A stretch of 64,000 bases of DNA from JAEUKA01 sp044228505 (GTDB lineage: Bacteria; Myxococcota_A; Polyangia; Palsa-1104; JAEUJZ01). The position numbers were made by a program, and so were the translations under genes. The notes under the pieces were generated by a model that did no database searches, was not told the origin of the DNA, and worked only from the letters and a program-made list of their open reading frames with translations. Location: positions 124,001 through 188,000 of the forward strand of contig JBGAUT010000002.1 in NCBI GenBank assembly GCA_044228505.1, given 5' to 3'. Of the stretch, positions 25,477 through 34,832 are shown one piece after another (the first letter of the stretch is position 1; the number at the start of each line of letters is the position of its first letter).

Positions 25477-27618
25477 ATGCGGACCCTCACTTTTCAAAAG
25501 CGTGCGTGTTTCCGTCGGAGATCCACTTCTACGTGGAGTAGACTCTGTTTTTGGGTAGCGCTCTTTTGCCTTGGGGCCTGGCCACTTCGCGATGGCGAAG
25601 CGCAGAAGCTGCCCACGGTGACGATTACCGGCGATCCGATTGCGCCGAATCCCCGCGACGACAAAGGCAAAATTCTGCCTGGAAAGGGACTGTGTGCGGC
25701 GTTTCGTCTGCTCGGTGTTGGCGGGGATCCGAATACCGTGTTCAAGCCACGCGGACCTGGGTTCCCCAATAGTGGTGCCACCGACTTTCCTGACTCGGTG
25801 AATGCCTTCATGGATGGCACCACCGGTGGACCGATGAGCGGGATGCGCGTCGATGAGACGATGCTCACGCCGTTTGATCTGACAAACTTTGTTGATCCTC
25901 CTGGTCTCGACAGTCGTGGCGACTTCATTAGCACCCGCGACTGCCCGCAGTTCATGGGGAAGGACAACGGCTGCTGGTTTCCTGGTGCGCCACAAGATCC
26001 TATTACGCTGAACAACTCGTATGGATCGCGGATTCGAGGTTTTATAAACATCCTTCCGGAGTGGGCCAACCAGAGCATCCATTTTGGCTTTCTCACCGAC
26101 GATGCCACCGCGATGTACATCTACACCAAGGCCAAGCCGCCGAATGCCCCGGAGGCCAAGCTGGTGATTAGTCGCGGCATCGTTGGTGGTGCCACGAAGT
26201 TTCGGGCGACGAACACAGTCCGATTTGCCAAGCCGGGGCTGTATCCGATCGAGGTCACCTACGCTCAGTACTACCAGGCTGGCGTACTGGAGATGTCGAT
26301 CCTCATCGACCCGACGTTTACCGATATCGATGAGATCGCGGGGATAGGTACCAAACCGCTTGGTACCTACAACTTTTCGCTCGACTACACCCAGCCGACG
26401 CAGTTTTTTCAGACCGCTTCGGGGGTTTTGCCGTATGACGGGCAGCCGTCGCGGTGTAAGCAGTGTCCTCGTAGCCTGGCCAACGTGCCCAATCAGCCCT
26501 CGGGTACCTGCGATGCCGGCATGTTCTGTAACGAGGCGGCGGTGTGTGCGCCGTGCATTGGCGACCAGTTTTGCGGCAAATCGTGCCGGGAGTGCTTGGC
26601 ACCGGAGCCATTTTGTATTCGCGACCCTCGCGATCCCGGTGGCGACTATCAGTGTGCCGAGTGTCGAGATGATGGCGATTGCACCGCCGGTCGCAAGTGC
26701 GTGCAAGGCAAGTGCGTCAATCCTTGCAACTGTTGCCCCGGTCAGTTTTGCGTACCGACAGACCCCACCAAACCCGAGGCGCGCAATTGCTCACAGTGCC
26801 GAACCGATGTGGACTGCGGAGGCGGCAAGTGCGATCTGCTGAACGGTCGCTGCATTGACAAGCTGCCCGACTGCAACACCGATGACCGCTGTGGCAAGAC
26901 CTGTGTGAGCTGCCCCGACAGCACCAAGAACGACTCTCAGGGGGTGCGTCCGTACTGTCTCAATGGCGAGGTCTGTGTCCAGTGCCGCTACGATGCCGAT
27001 TGCAAAGTCGGAACCTTCTGCCGCAGCGGTGATTGTGTGCCCTGTACCGATGATCGGCACTGCGGACCGAACTGCAAGACCTGTGGTGTCGATTACGTGA
27101 TTGAGTCGGACGGTAGCATTTCGAGCAAACCTCCGACGGACAAGCCATTTTGTTATACTCCCGACAACCGTACCGAGAGTGCGGTGTGCGTGCGCTGCCG
27201 GGCCGATAAAGACTGTGGTGAGGGCGGAACGTGTGATCCGATGACACACCAGTGCAACACCGCCTGCGCCACACCGTGTCCGTCGAACCAGGTCTGCGAT
27301 GGCAAAAAGTGTGTCGAGTGCTTTACCTCCGCGCAGTGTCCGTGTGGTATTTGCGTCGATGGGTCGTGCACACCAAACTGTGAGAGTAGTTCGGACTGCC
27401 TGGGGACGCAGTGCTGCTCCAAAGACACGAAAACCTGCCAGGCTGGACGCTGCAAGCCGGGGCTAACGGCCCACGGTGGGGCGCTGTGTTGCAGCGGTGC
27501 CGGAATTGGCTCGACGGAAGATCCCATTGCACCTGGACCCAACCGAGGCCTGTGGGTCGCATCGCTTCTGTCACTGGTGGTACTCGGTCTTTCGCTGGCT
27601 CGGAAGGTGCGGAGCTAA
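25477..27618 (+). CDS. traA: Outer-membrane exchange receptor TraA-like
   Basis: A 713-residue exported protein. N-terminal signal segment with hydrophobic core (about residues 20-35) ending near GEAQ. Residues about 45-310 resemble a PA14-like lectin fold (VNAFMDGTTGG, HFGFLTDDATAMYIYTK, AKPGLYPIEVTYAQYYQAGVLEMSI), the variable recognition region of TraA proteins. Residues about 325-690 are a Cys-rich stalk with repeated CxxC/CxxDxDC units (CRDDGDCTAG, CRYDADCKVG, CRADKDCGEGG). The end has CCSG, a membrane segment (GLWVASLLSLVVLGLSL) and ARKVRS, a MYXO-CTERM-like sorting tail. In Myxococcus, TraA is the cell-surface receptor for kin-selective outer-membrane exchange. Followed by traB. Confidence 0.85.
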   Translation: MRTLTFQKRACFRRRSTSTWSRLCFWVALFCLGAWPLRDGEAQKLPTVTITGDPIAPNPRDDKGKILPGKGLCAAFRLLGVGGDPNTVFKPRGPGFPNSGATDFPDSVNAFMDGTTGGPMSGMRVDETMLTPFDLTNFVDPPGLDSRGDFISTRDCPQFMGKDNGCWFPGAPQDPITLNNSYGSRIRGFINILPEWANQSIHFGFLTDDATAMYIYTKAKPPNAPEAKLVISRGIVGGATKFRATNTVRFAKPGLYPIEVTYAQYYQAGVLEMSILIDPTFTDIDEIAGIGTKPLGTYNFSLDYTQPTQFFQTASGVLPYDGQPSRCKQCPRSLANVPNQPSGTCDAGMFCNEAAVCAPCIGDQFCGKSCRECLAPEPFCIRDPRDPGGDYQCAECRDDGDCTAGRKCVQGKCVNPCNCCPGQFCVPTDPTKPEARNCSQCRTDVDCGGGKCDLLNGRCIDKLPDCNTDDRCGKTCVSCPDSTKNDSQGVRPYCLNGEVCVQCRYDADCKVGTFCRSGDCVPCTDDRHCGPNCKTCGVDYVIESDGSISSKPPTDKPFCYTPDNRTESAVCVRCRADKDCGEGGTCDPMTHQCNTACATPCPSNQVCDGKKCVECFTSAQCPCGICVDGSCTPNCESSSDCLGTQCCSKDTKTCQAGRCKPGLTAHGGALCCSGAGIGSTEDPIAPGPNRGLWVASLLSLVVLGLSLARKVRS

Positions 27619-27620
27619 CC

Positions 27621-29180
27621 ATGCGCCTGTTACGCCTCTTCGTCGCTGGACTGGCTCTGTTTGTGGGGCTGCGGGATGCGGCAGCACAGAATGTGCGATT
27701 CGATGTCCAGAACTTCCGACCGACGCCGGGGCCTCGCGATCTGATCGTTGTTCCGCAGTCACAGCCGCTGTCTCATCTGTCGGGAGCGGTCGGTGCCTAT
27801 TTTAGCTTTTCACTGGACCCGCTGGTGCTCCTGAACAGCGACGGTCAGAAGGCCGCCGATGTGGTGAAAAACCGCCTCGAGCTGGATGTGATGGCGGCCA
27901 TTGGACTGTCGAACTGGCTCGAGCTGGGCTTCGTGTTCCCGGTGGTGCTGTTCCAGCAGTCGTCGAACCTTGAGGTGATTGGTGAAGAAGGGCAGATCAA
28001 GAGCAACGCCGTAGGAGATTTGGCGGCGATGTTCAAAGTGCCGTTTGTGCGGCGGCTGTCCTATGCGAGTGGCTTCGGCGTCTCGTTGCAAGGGCGCGTG
28101 AACTTCCCGACGGGGGATCAGGCTGCGTTTGCCAGCGATGGACGCGTGACCTTTACTCCGAGCTTTGTGGCCGACTACCGATTCGGCAACGGAATCTTGC
28201 TGGCGCTGCAAGCAGGCGTTCACATTCGTCCGGCGATCGAGTTTATGGACGTGAAGCTGGGTCCGGCGTTCGTGGGTGCCGCTGGTGCGGAACTGCCGGT
28301 GGTGCGCAAGTGGGGCCTGACCACGCTCGGTGGCGTGTACTTCAACGTACCGCTCACTGTCCTACCTGACTCGATCAGGCAAATTCCCGCCGAAGCGATG
28401 CTCGGTCTGCGTTGGTACGCTTCGTTTGGGGTGACCTTCACGACTGGCTTTAACTTCGGTGCCGACTGTGGCTTCAGCATCCCGACCTTCCGGTACTTTT
28501 TGTCGGCGGTGTGGGTGCCGGGCAAGACGCGTGAATACGAGGCGATCGAGAGCTTCAAGAAGCCTCCTGACGATCCAGACGGAGACGGGCTGATTGGTCC
28601 CACCGACCACTGCCCTGAGGAAAAAGGTCCGGCGGAAAACAATGGCTGTCCCGAGCGAGACACTGATCGCGACGGCATCGTCGACCGACTTGATGATTGT
28701 CCGACGCTGCCGGGACGTAAGGCGCTCCACGGTTGCCCGCGAGTGTTTGCCGACAAGAACAAGATCAAGGTGCTCGAACGGATCCACTTTGCGACCGACA
28801 AAGACGTAATCCTGCCCGAGTCGTCCGGTGTGCTCGAGGAAATCGCCGACTACATCAAGGCGCATCCCGAGTGGCTCGAGATCCTGATCGAAGGACACTG
28901 CGACTTCCGTGCCGACGATGCCTACAACCTCGATCTTTCTCAGCGTCGAGCGAGCGCCGTCCTCAAGTTCCTGCTGTTGCGCGGTATCGAGCCGTCGCGA
29001 CTGCGAGCCCAAGGCTTTGGCAAGAGTCGACCGATCGCCGACAACAATACCGAGGAAGGCATGACACTCAACCGTCGCGTCGAGTTTACGATTCTTAAGA
29101 TCGCGCCGGGGCATCAGTTACCCTCGATAGAAGGGCCTGAACAGCTAAAGGTCGAGCCGGTGATCCGGAGTCAGAACTAG
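27621..29180 (+). CDS. traB: Outer-membrane exchange protein TraB-like (barrel + OmpA domain)
   Basis: ATG 27621 with GGAG 6 bases upstream gives a signal peptide (MRLLRLFVAGLALFVGL to AAA-Q), 519 residues. The frame is open earlier, but that part overlaps traA. Domains: a beta-barrel-like region (about 25-300), Asp-rich thrombospondin-3-type calcium repeats (about 315-360: DDPDGDGLIGPTDHCP, DTDRDGIVDRLDDCP), and an OmpA-like peptidoglycan-binding domain (about 385-500: IEGHCDFRADDAYNLDLSQRRA). This matches TraB, the partner of TraA in outer-membrane exchange. The gene lies 2 bases after traA. Confidence 0.85.
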   Translation: MRLLRLFVAGLALFVGLRDAAAQNVRFDVQNFRPTPGPRDLIVVPQSQPLSHLSGAVGAYFSFSLDPLVLLNSDGQKAADVVKNRLELDVMAAIGLSNWLELGFVFPVVLFQQSSNLEVIGEEGQIKSNAVGDLAAMFKVPFVRRLSYASGFGVSLQGRVNFPTGDQAAFASDGRVTFTPSFVADYRFGNGILLALQAGVHIRPAIEFMDVKLGPAFVGAAGAELPVVRKWGLTTLGGVYFNVPLTVLPDSIRQIPAEAMLGLRWYASFGVTFTTGFNFGADCGFSIPTFRYFLSAVWVPGKTREYEAIESFKKPPDDPDGDGLIGPTDHCPEEKGPAENNGCPERDTDRDGIVDRLDDCPTLPGRKALHGCPRVFADKNKIKVLERIHFATDKDVILPESSGVLEEIADYIKAHPEWLEILIEGHCDFRADDAYNLDLSQRRASAVLKFLLLRGIEPSRLRAQGFGKSRPIADNNTEEGMTLNRRVEFTILKIAPGHQLPSIEGPEQLKVEPVIRSQN

Positions 29181-30878
29181 ATGCGTACGAGGGGGACATC
29201 GGCGCTGGCCTTTGCCCTTGTTGGGGTGTGTCTATCCGGCTGTTACCAAGGTGAGTGGCGACTAGGAACCGAGGTTCCGATTGCGGCGACGACGCGCCTT
29301 ATGACGGTGCGTACGGTCGAAACCTGGGAGCTTTCCGAGCCAGGCAACGGCTATGTGCTTCAGCTTCGGGGTTCCTCGACGCCTCGCTGTCGACACGCGT
29401 TGTATGGCAAGACCCGGCGCACCGATACCGGCACGTTCGAGCGTCTCGGTGGAAATTGGTGGAAAGGTGCCGCAGTGATTGCCGGCATCGCAGGTGGGGC
29501 GGGCGTCGGCATTGGTCTTGGCGGCTGGATCTCTCAGCTAGACAGCAAGTATGGCCCGCCGATCACCTACGCAGGCGGTGGAGCGATAGCGGCAGGTGGT
29601 CTTGCAAGCTGCCTTGCCTCCATTTCCTATGCGAGCAAGACGCGGCTTGCGTTTTGCGGCATCCTGACCGGATTTGGTGCGTCCATCCTAGCAGGCGGCG
29701 CGCTATCGACATTGCCGGGCACGAGCAGCACCACCACGCCGATCGTTGGTAGCTCATCGATGAGCACGACGACCACGGCCCCGCTGATCGATACGAGTAC
29801 CTTTCAAACCATCACGTTTGCGGGAGGTGGTCTCGTCGGTGGTTCGATACTAACCGGCATCATTGGCCATGCCTGGCAGGGCAACGAAGATCGAATTCGT
29901 ACGGTCGACAGCAGTAGTTCGGCGCTTTGGGATGATCAGCAGCCAGAGACCGCTTGCAATGCGCCGAGCTCACTGATTGCGCGAAGTGCTGTGCTCAACA
30001 TCATCGTCGAAAACTTGGCAAACGGACCGGGCAGCCAAGAACGGCCGCTCAAAGTGCGCGTGCAGCCGGTGGGTCCAGGCCCTCAGATGGTCGATCTGCG
30101 ATGGATTCGTCAGGCGATCCCGAGCTGTGGGGCGTTGACGGTGAAGGTCTCGCCGGATGTGGCGTATCCGATCTTTGCGGATGACTACACCCCGATGGTG
30201 GCACCGGACCTACTGGGTCAAGCGGTGCGACCGGTGTTTACGCAGATTCTGCCGCCCGAGGGAGTTTCTCTGGAGCCCCTCGTTGAGTCATACAAACCGC
30301 TGCCCGGAAAAGCGATGCTGCATGGGCTGTCGCCAGAGACGCTCAAGTCGATCGAGCGTGTTTGTAGCGGGGAGCCAGCCGTTTCGAACAAACCAAAAGC
30401 GAAGCCAAGCCTTCGTCCTCCCGTGACGGCACCGATAGAGCCCACCACCCAGCCGGTCGAACCCGTCGAGACGCCTGCGGAGCCGTCGAAGCTTGTGGTC
30501 ACGCCGGTTGCTCCGCGACCGGAGGATCCAGGACTGACGCCGGGCCTTTCGCTGGTCGCTCCACGCGAAGGTCATGAAGAGGACGCAGAGTGCAGTCGTG
30601 AATCGCAAAAAGCGCGACTCACGGACTGTGAGTTTCAGTGCGCCCGCAACCTACTCCAGTCCGCGACCTGTTTACCTGACTACCGGCGCTGCGTTGCCAC
30701 CGCGCTGACCGCGAGCCAGCGTTCTCGGGAGCGGGCATTGTGCGAGGTAACGTGGCAAGAATGCGTGAGCCGGGTCGGTATCTCGGGCAGCACGTTTCGT
30801 TCATGCACCGAGGCCTGCGCCGATGCGAACACCCCGGCGCAGTGCCGCGAAGCCAAGCGGCCTCGCCTGATGCCGTAG
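29181..30878 (+). CDS. Lipoprotein of the tra operon, unrecognised
   Basis: The ATG directly follows the traB stop (no gap), so it belongs to the tra operon. 565 residues. Signal sequence with lipobox LSGC (Cys about residue 21). Two Gly-rich hydrophobic stretches follow (about 95-120 and 130-180) of glycine-zipper type (AVIAGIAGGAGVGIGLGG; TGFGASILAGGALS). Then a folded middle region (about 255-395), a Pro-rich linker (about 395-450) and a Cys-containing C-terminal part (CSRESQKARLTDCEFQCARN, CLPDYRRC, CTEACADANTPAQC). I do not know this as an outer-membrane-exchange component; its position suggests a third one. Confidence 0.7.
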   Translation: MRTRGTSALAFALVGVCLSGCYQGEWRLGTEVPIAATTRLMTVRTVETWELSEPGNGYVLQLRGSSTPRCRHALYGKTRRTDTGTFERLGGNWWKGAAVIAGIAGGAGVGIGLGGWISQLDSKYGPPITYAGGGAIAAGGLASCLASISYASKTRLAFCGILTGFGASILAGGALSTLPGTSSTTTPIVGSSSMSTTTTAPLIDTSTFQTITFAGGGLVGGSILTGIIGHAWQGNEDRIRTVDSSSSALWDDQQPETACNAPSSLIARSAVLNIIVENLANGPGSQERPLKVRVQPVGPGPQMVDLRWIRQAIPSCGALTVKVSPDVAYPIFADDYTPMVAPDLLGQAVRPVFTQILPPEGVSLEPLVESYKPLPGKAMLHGLSPETLKSIERVCSGEPAVSNKPKAKPSLRPPVTAPIEPTTQPVEPVETPAEPSKLVVTPVAPRPEDPGLTPGLSLVAPREGHEEDAECSRESQKARLTDCEFQCARNLLQSATCLPDYRRCVATALTASQRSRERALCEVTWQECVSRVGISGSTFRSCTEACADANTPAQCREAKRPRLMP

Positions 30879-30886
30879 CGTTGTGA

Positions 30887-32125
30887 TTACGGGGTGTCCG
30901 AACACAGGCCGGTGGGAGTGCTCTTGGCACAGCGGTTGAGACTGAGCCGGTTTGCCGTTCCTTGATCATCGATGTCGGTCTTGGTTGAGCGCACGCTCTG
31001 GTTCTGCTGGACATCGAGATTTTCGGTGCCGGCACCGAGGGCGATGGCAGATCGAGGACTGTCAGCGATGCTGTTCTGGATGATGACCGTATCGAGCTCA
31101 TCATCGACAGAAATGCCATCGCCGCTCTCGGTGAAGCAGCTATCGACGGTGGTGGCGGTGCTGCGTTTCAGCTCAGAAAAAGCGTTCTTGCTGATCCGAA
31201 TCTGACCATCACCATTCTGGGCGCTTTGGATACCCAGATAGGTGCGGATGAAGCGGTTATCGTACGCAACTTGAGGGCTCAGGTTTTCGTGCAGCCAAAG
31301 CCCTCGGTCGGCGTCGACAACGACGTTGGCCGTGATGAACGCCTGCCCAGCGCGGTAAAATTCGAGTGCGGTGCCGATGCCTTTACACGGATCGCCGGTG
31401 TAGCGCAGGTCGAAGAGGTTGTTGCGGTCGACCGCGCCGGAGGCACCGTTGACGAACCGGATGCCGGACTGCGCCAGGCTGTTTTGCGGACCGGCACCGC
31501 GGATGACCGTGTTTTGAACGACGACGCCGGCGTTGGTACCGCTTGCGAGCACTCCCAGCGACTGGAAGTTGCGCACGGTCGATTGGGTAAGCTGAACCGA
31601 TCCGCCGCCTGTTCCGTCGCTGGTGACCCCGACGGCAAAGATATTGGTGCACGAGCTTGCGAAGCTTGAGCCCATGCCGCGCACATTCTCCACGACGACG
31701 CGCTCGAGGTTTCCCGTCGAGTTGTGGTAACGAACGCCGAAATAGCGCTCGGTGCAGGTCGCGTTGCTTCGTCCGTCAATCGACAGGTCACGCAAGGTTG
31801 CCAGAGCACCTGGCTTGATCTCGACGACGTACGAATAACGAGGCAGGTAGGTGGTGGTGACGGTGGACTTGGTGCGGGTGGTCGGGCTGCGCAGGATGGT
31901 CCTTCCTGCACCTTTGCCAGTGATGGTGACGCCCACGCGGCCGATCGAGACCTGCTCAGTGTAGACCTGAGCCTCAAGCTGGATATCGGTGCAGGTGGCG
32001 CTGTCGACAGCCTTTTGGATGGTTGCGAAGGCACCGGGAACCTTGCAGACCGCGGCATCGGCCGCTTGGGGCCAAAGAGCCAGCGTGAGCAGCGAACCAA
32101 CACGAGCGGGAAGCGACTTCTGCAT
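30887..32125 (-). CDS. Secreted right-handed beta-helix protein
   Basis: ATG at 32125 (MQKSLPARVGSLLTLALW) with GAGGAG upstream gives a good signal peptide ending AADA-A; the frame is open 34 codons earlier. 412 residues. A repeated short-strand pattern follows (TIQKAVDSA, ITGKGAGRTIL, LRDLSIDGRS, LERVVVENV, VQLTQSTVRNFQSLGVLASG, VVQNTVIRGAG, FITANVVVDADRGLW), characteristic of pectate-lyase-like/NosD beta-helices. No catalytic residues identified. The gene converges with the tra operon end, leaving 8 bases between them, so no room for a terminator. Confidence 0.78.
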   Translation of the reverse strand: MQKSLPARVGSLLTLALWPQAADAAVCKVPGAFATIQKAVDSATCTDIQLEAQVYTEQVSIGRVGVTITGKGAGRTILRSPTTRTKSTVTTTYLPRYSYVVEIKPGALATLRDLSIDGRSNATCTERYFGVRYHNSTGNLERVVVENVRGMGSSFASSCTNIFAVGVTSDGTGGGSVQLTQSTVRNFQSLGVLASGTNAGVVVQNTVIRGAGPQNSLAQSGIRFVNGASGAVDRNNLFDLRYTGDPCKGIGTALEFYRAGQAFITANVVVDADRGLWLHENLSPQVAYDNRFIRTYLGIQSAQNGDGQIRISKNAFSELKRSTATTVDSCFTESGDGISVDDELDTVIIQNSIADSPRSAIALGAGTENLDVQQNQSVRSTKTDIDDQGTANRLSLNRCAKSTPTGLCSDTP

Positions 32126-32210
32126 GGGCGATCTCCTCGATGCTGGTCGGCGAATAGGGCGGAAAACCGTCGCATTCACCTGACCCTGTAACCTATTGTC
32201 GTTATTAGCA

Positions 32211-32260
32211 CTTTTTGAGATCCGCACCCAACATGAAGGCGCGCTAAGCTTCTCAAAAAA
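32211..32260. promoter_or_regulatory. Inverted repeat in the divergent gap
   Basis: TTTTTGAGA (32212-32220) and TCTCAAAAA (32251-32259) form a 9-bp inverted repeat with 30 bases between, in the gap between divergent genes at 32125 (-) and 32278 (+). Possible operator or hairpin; no known regulator. Confidence 0.3.
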
Positions 32261-32277
32261 GCGATGAGGAGACGGTC

Positions 32278-33093
32278 ATGACAAAGCAGCGAGCCACGGT
32301 ACGTTCTTCGGCAGCCCTGTGGGCAACGCTCGCGCTGACCAGCCTGGGCGCTTGCGGCGCTGGCATCAGCGACGGAGATGTCGCCACTCTCACCGAAGCG
32401 GTGTGTGTTCCCGGGGACAAGGGCGGCGATCTCGGTTGCGGCTGCTCTCTCAACAATCAGTGCAGTGGATTTGACGATGAAACCAGGCTGCTGCTGTGCG
32501 ATGTGGCAAGTGGGAGCAGTGTCGGCAAGTGCAGCGACTGTCTGAGCCTTTCCGCCCGTCCGTCAGGCTGTGCGTGTTCCGTCGATGCGGACTGTGCGAC
32601 CGGACTCAAGTGCAACGGCCGGACCTGTCAGTCGCTGCGCAAGCGCGGCGAGTTCTGCGTTCGCGACAGCGACTGCGGCAGTGACGCCACCGGCAGCATG
32701 ACCTGCCTTCCGAGCAAGAACTGGTGTGGGCCGCTCGCGATTGGTTCGTTTTGCGACTTCAACCTCGACTGCTTGAGCGGAATTTGCAGCCTCAATCGTT
32801 GTTCGACGGGAGACAGCGGCCAGGCCTGTGCCACCGACCGCAACTGCAAAGCTGGCCTGATCTGCAACACCGTGGCTGGTACTTGCGGAAGCAAGCTCGC
32901 TGACGGTCAGCCTTGTTTGCGCAACACCGAGTGTCAAAACCAGTGCAACAGTTTTAGCGGTACCTGCAAGCTGGGTGGTGTGGGCACGGTCTGTACGACC
33001 AATAACCTCGACGGTGACTGTGCCACCGGCCTAAGCTGCGTGGACTGCGGCGGTGGGGTCAAGACCTGCCGCACCGGAGGTTCGTGCAGCTAA
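32278..33093 (+). CDS. Cysteine-rich lipoprotein
   Basis: A 271-residue lipoprotein: lipobox LGAC (Cys about residue 26). The rest carries repeated six-cysteine units of Dickkopf/colipase-like appearance (GCACSVDADCATGLKCNGRTC, GEFCVRDSDCGSD, GSFCDFNLDCLSGICS, GQACATDRNCKAGLIC, GQPCLRNTECQNQC). Such proteins are abundant in Myxococcota and appear to be surface-exposed. No function known. GAGGAGAC precedes the ATG. Confidence 0.8.
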   Translation: MTKQRATVRSSAALWATLALTSLGACGAGISDGDVATLTEAVCVPGDKGGDLGCGCSLNNQCSGFDDETRLLLCDVASGSSVGKCSDCLSLSARPSGCACSVDADCATGLKCNGRTCQSLRKRGEFCVRDSDCGSDATGSMTCLPSKNWCGPLAIGSFCDFNLDCLSGICSLNRCSTGDSGQACATDRNCKAGLICNTVAGTCGSKLADGQPCLRNTECQNQCNSFSGTCKLGGVGTVCTTNNLDGDCATGLSCVDCGGGVKTCRTGGSCS

Positions 33094-33167
33094 GTCTGGG
33101 CGTTTTGTTGCTTGAGAACGTATCCCTCGGGTAGATTCTTCGACCCAAGTAAAGGAGCACTCGCTTC

Positions 33168-34820
33168 ATGCTCGATTCGGTGCGGCAGAACTCACGCTCT
33201 GCCATCGTCTACATTCTCTTTGGCGTCATTATTGCCGCCTTTATCGTCAGCTTCGGTCCCGGTTCACCATCGGGCGACTCGGTCTTGGATGGATTCGGAA
33301 CGCGTTATGCGGCTCGGGTCTACGGCAACGACATTAGCGAGCAGGAGCTGAACTTCTCGTTTATCGCGCTCGGGCTCCCGAGCCGAGGTGATGCGCAAGC
33401 AGGGCGTCTGCGCGAGGTGGTCATCGACCGCTTGATCGAGCGAGAACTGCTGGCTCACGAAGCCGAACAGGCGGGCTTACTCGTCTCTGAAGATGAGGCG
33501 GCCAAGCTTCTCGTCGACGGCAACATGTTTGTCGCGGGCATTTCGCGCAAAGTCGAAGCCTACGCGATGCGAAGCAATGTCCTCGATTACGAGCGACTGC
33601 GCATGGTCGTGCAGAACTCGTATCGCTTGACGATGAAGCAGTTTGTCGAAATTCAGCGTCGCGAGCTGCTCGCGGACAAGTTTCGGCAGTTGCTCCGGGC
33701 CGGTACGCGGGCTTCGATCGATGAGATTCGCGCCGAGTTCGAGGACAAGGCCCGTCAGACCAATCTCGAGTACGTTCGGTTTACGCCGTTTCGCTATGAG
33801 CAAGAGCTGGTCGCTAGCGACGCCGACATCGAGGCTTGGGCGGCGGCTCACGAAGCGGACATCAAAAAGACCTACGAGGAGCGCAAGCTGCTCTACGTCA
33901 AGCAAGACAAGAGCGCGAAGCTGCGCCGCATCCTCATCGATGTAAAGAAGGACGCGAGCGAGCAGCAAGTCAGCGAAGCCAAGGCCAAGCTGACGGCGGC
34001 ACTCCAGAGCATCCAAGGCGGCAAGTCGTTTGCTGAAGTCGCGATGGCTGTTTCGGAAGACGAAGCGACCAAAAAGCGTGGTGGCAGCGTGGGCTGGCGC
34101 AAGAAAGCGACCACCGATTTTGGCACCGAGCTGGAGAACAAGATCTTTGCTGCCAAGGAAGGCGAAGTCATTGGACCGGAGCGGAGCGATCGTGGCCTAG
34201 AGCTTGTCAAGGTCGAAGGCTTCCGCGAAGGAGACATTGCTCTCGACAAAGCGCGAGCTGAGCTGGCTGAAGAGCTGTATCGGGCCGCGAAGGGCAAAGA
34301 GCTGGCCCAGGCGAGCGCCAATGATGCGGCGGCCAAGCTGCGTGCGGGCGGCAAGCTGGCCGACCTGTTCCCGAAGGATGACTCGGACGCGGCGGAGGCT
34401 CAGGCCAAGGGCAGCAAGATCCAGGTCGAAGAGACTGGCATGTTTCCACGCAAAGGCGACACCCTGCCAGGGATTGGCTCATCGGCAGAGCTGGTGAAGA
34501 AGGCGTTTACGGTCAAGCCGGGTGAGATCGTCGGTCCGGTCGATGTGAGCGGCGCGTTTATCGTGGCCACGCTCAAAGAGCGAAAAGAGCCGGACCAGGT
34601 CGAGTTCGACAAGAAGAAGGACGAGCTGGCTGCCGAGTTTGGTCGTACCAAGTGGGCACGCTTGATGACGGAGTACGCCCGCCACGCCTGTGTGACCGCC
34701 AATGCCGACGGCAAGCTCAAGGTGAATCAGAGCATGATCGCGGATGAGCCACCGGCTCGTCGTGGCAGTGCACCCGCCATCGCCGCTAGCAAGTACGAAC
34801 CCTGCAAAGACCGCTTCTAA
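33168..34820 (+). CDS. Membrane-anchored parvulin-type foldase (PpiD/SurA-like)
   Basis: A 550-residue protein: an N-terminal membrane segment (about residues 12-31: AIVYILFGVIIAAFIVSFG), a SurA-type chaperone helical domain (about 40-200) and a parvulin PPIase domain (about 240-345), seen as KLRRILIDVKKDASEQQVSEAKAKL, then SFAEVAMAVSEDEATKKRGGSVGWRKK. The middle and C-terminal parts are Lys/Glu-rich helices. PpiD-like proteins assist folding of exported proteins near the Sec translocon. AAAGGAG lies about 7 bases before ATG 33168. The downstream gap consists of tandem repeats. Confidence 0.9.
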   Translation: MLDSVRQNSRSAIVYILFGVIIAAFIVSFGPGSPSGDSVLDGFGTRYAARVYGNDISEQELNFSFIALGLPSRGDAQAGRLREVVIDRLIERELLAHEAEQAGLLVSEDEAAKLLVDGNMFVAGISRKVEAYAMRSNVLDYERLRMVVQNSYRLTMKQFVEIQRRELLADKFRQLLRAGTRASIDEIRAEFEDKARQTNLEYVRFTPFRYEQELVASDADIEAWAAAHEADIKKTYEERKLLYVKQDKSAKLRRILIDVKKDASEQQVSEAKAKLTAALQSIQGGKSFAEVAMAVSEDEATKKRGGSVGWRKKATTDFGTELENKIFAAKEGEVIGPERSDRGLELVKVEGFREGDIALDKARAELAEELYRAAKGKELAQASANDAAAKLRAGGKLADLFPKDDSDAAEAQAKGSKIQVEETGMFPRKGDTLPGIGSSAELVKKAFTVKPGEIVGPVDVSGAFIVATLKERKEPDQVEFDKKKDELAAEFGRTKWARLMTEYARHACVTANADGKLKVNQSMIADEPPARRGSAPAIAASKYEPCKDRF

Positions 34821-34832
34821 CGCTCGCCAGAA

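Noticed and set aside
25360..26706. Antisense ORF (448 codons) opposite traA
   Set aside because: Composition is Arg/His-rich and typical of a shadow frame; traA has clear domains.
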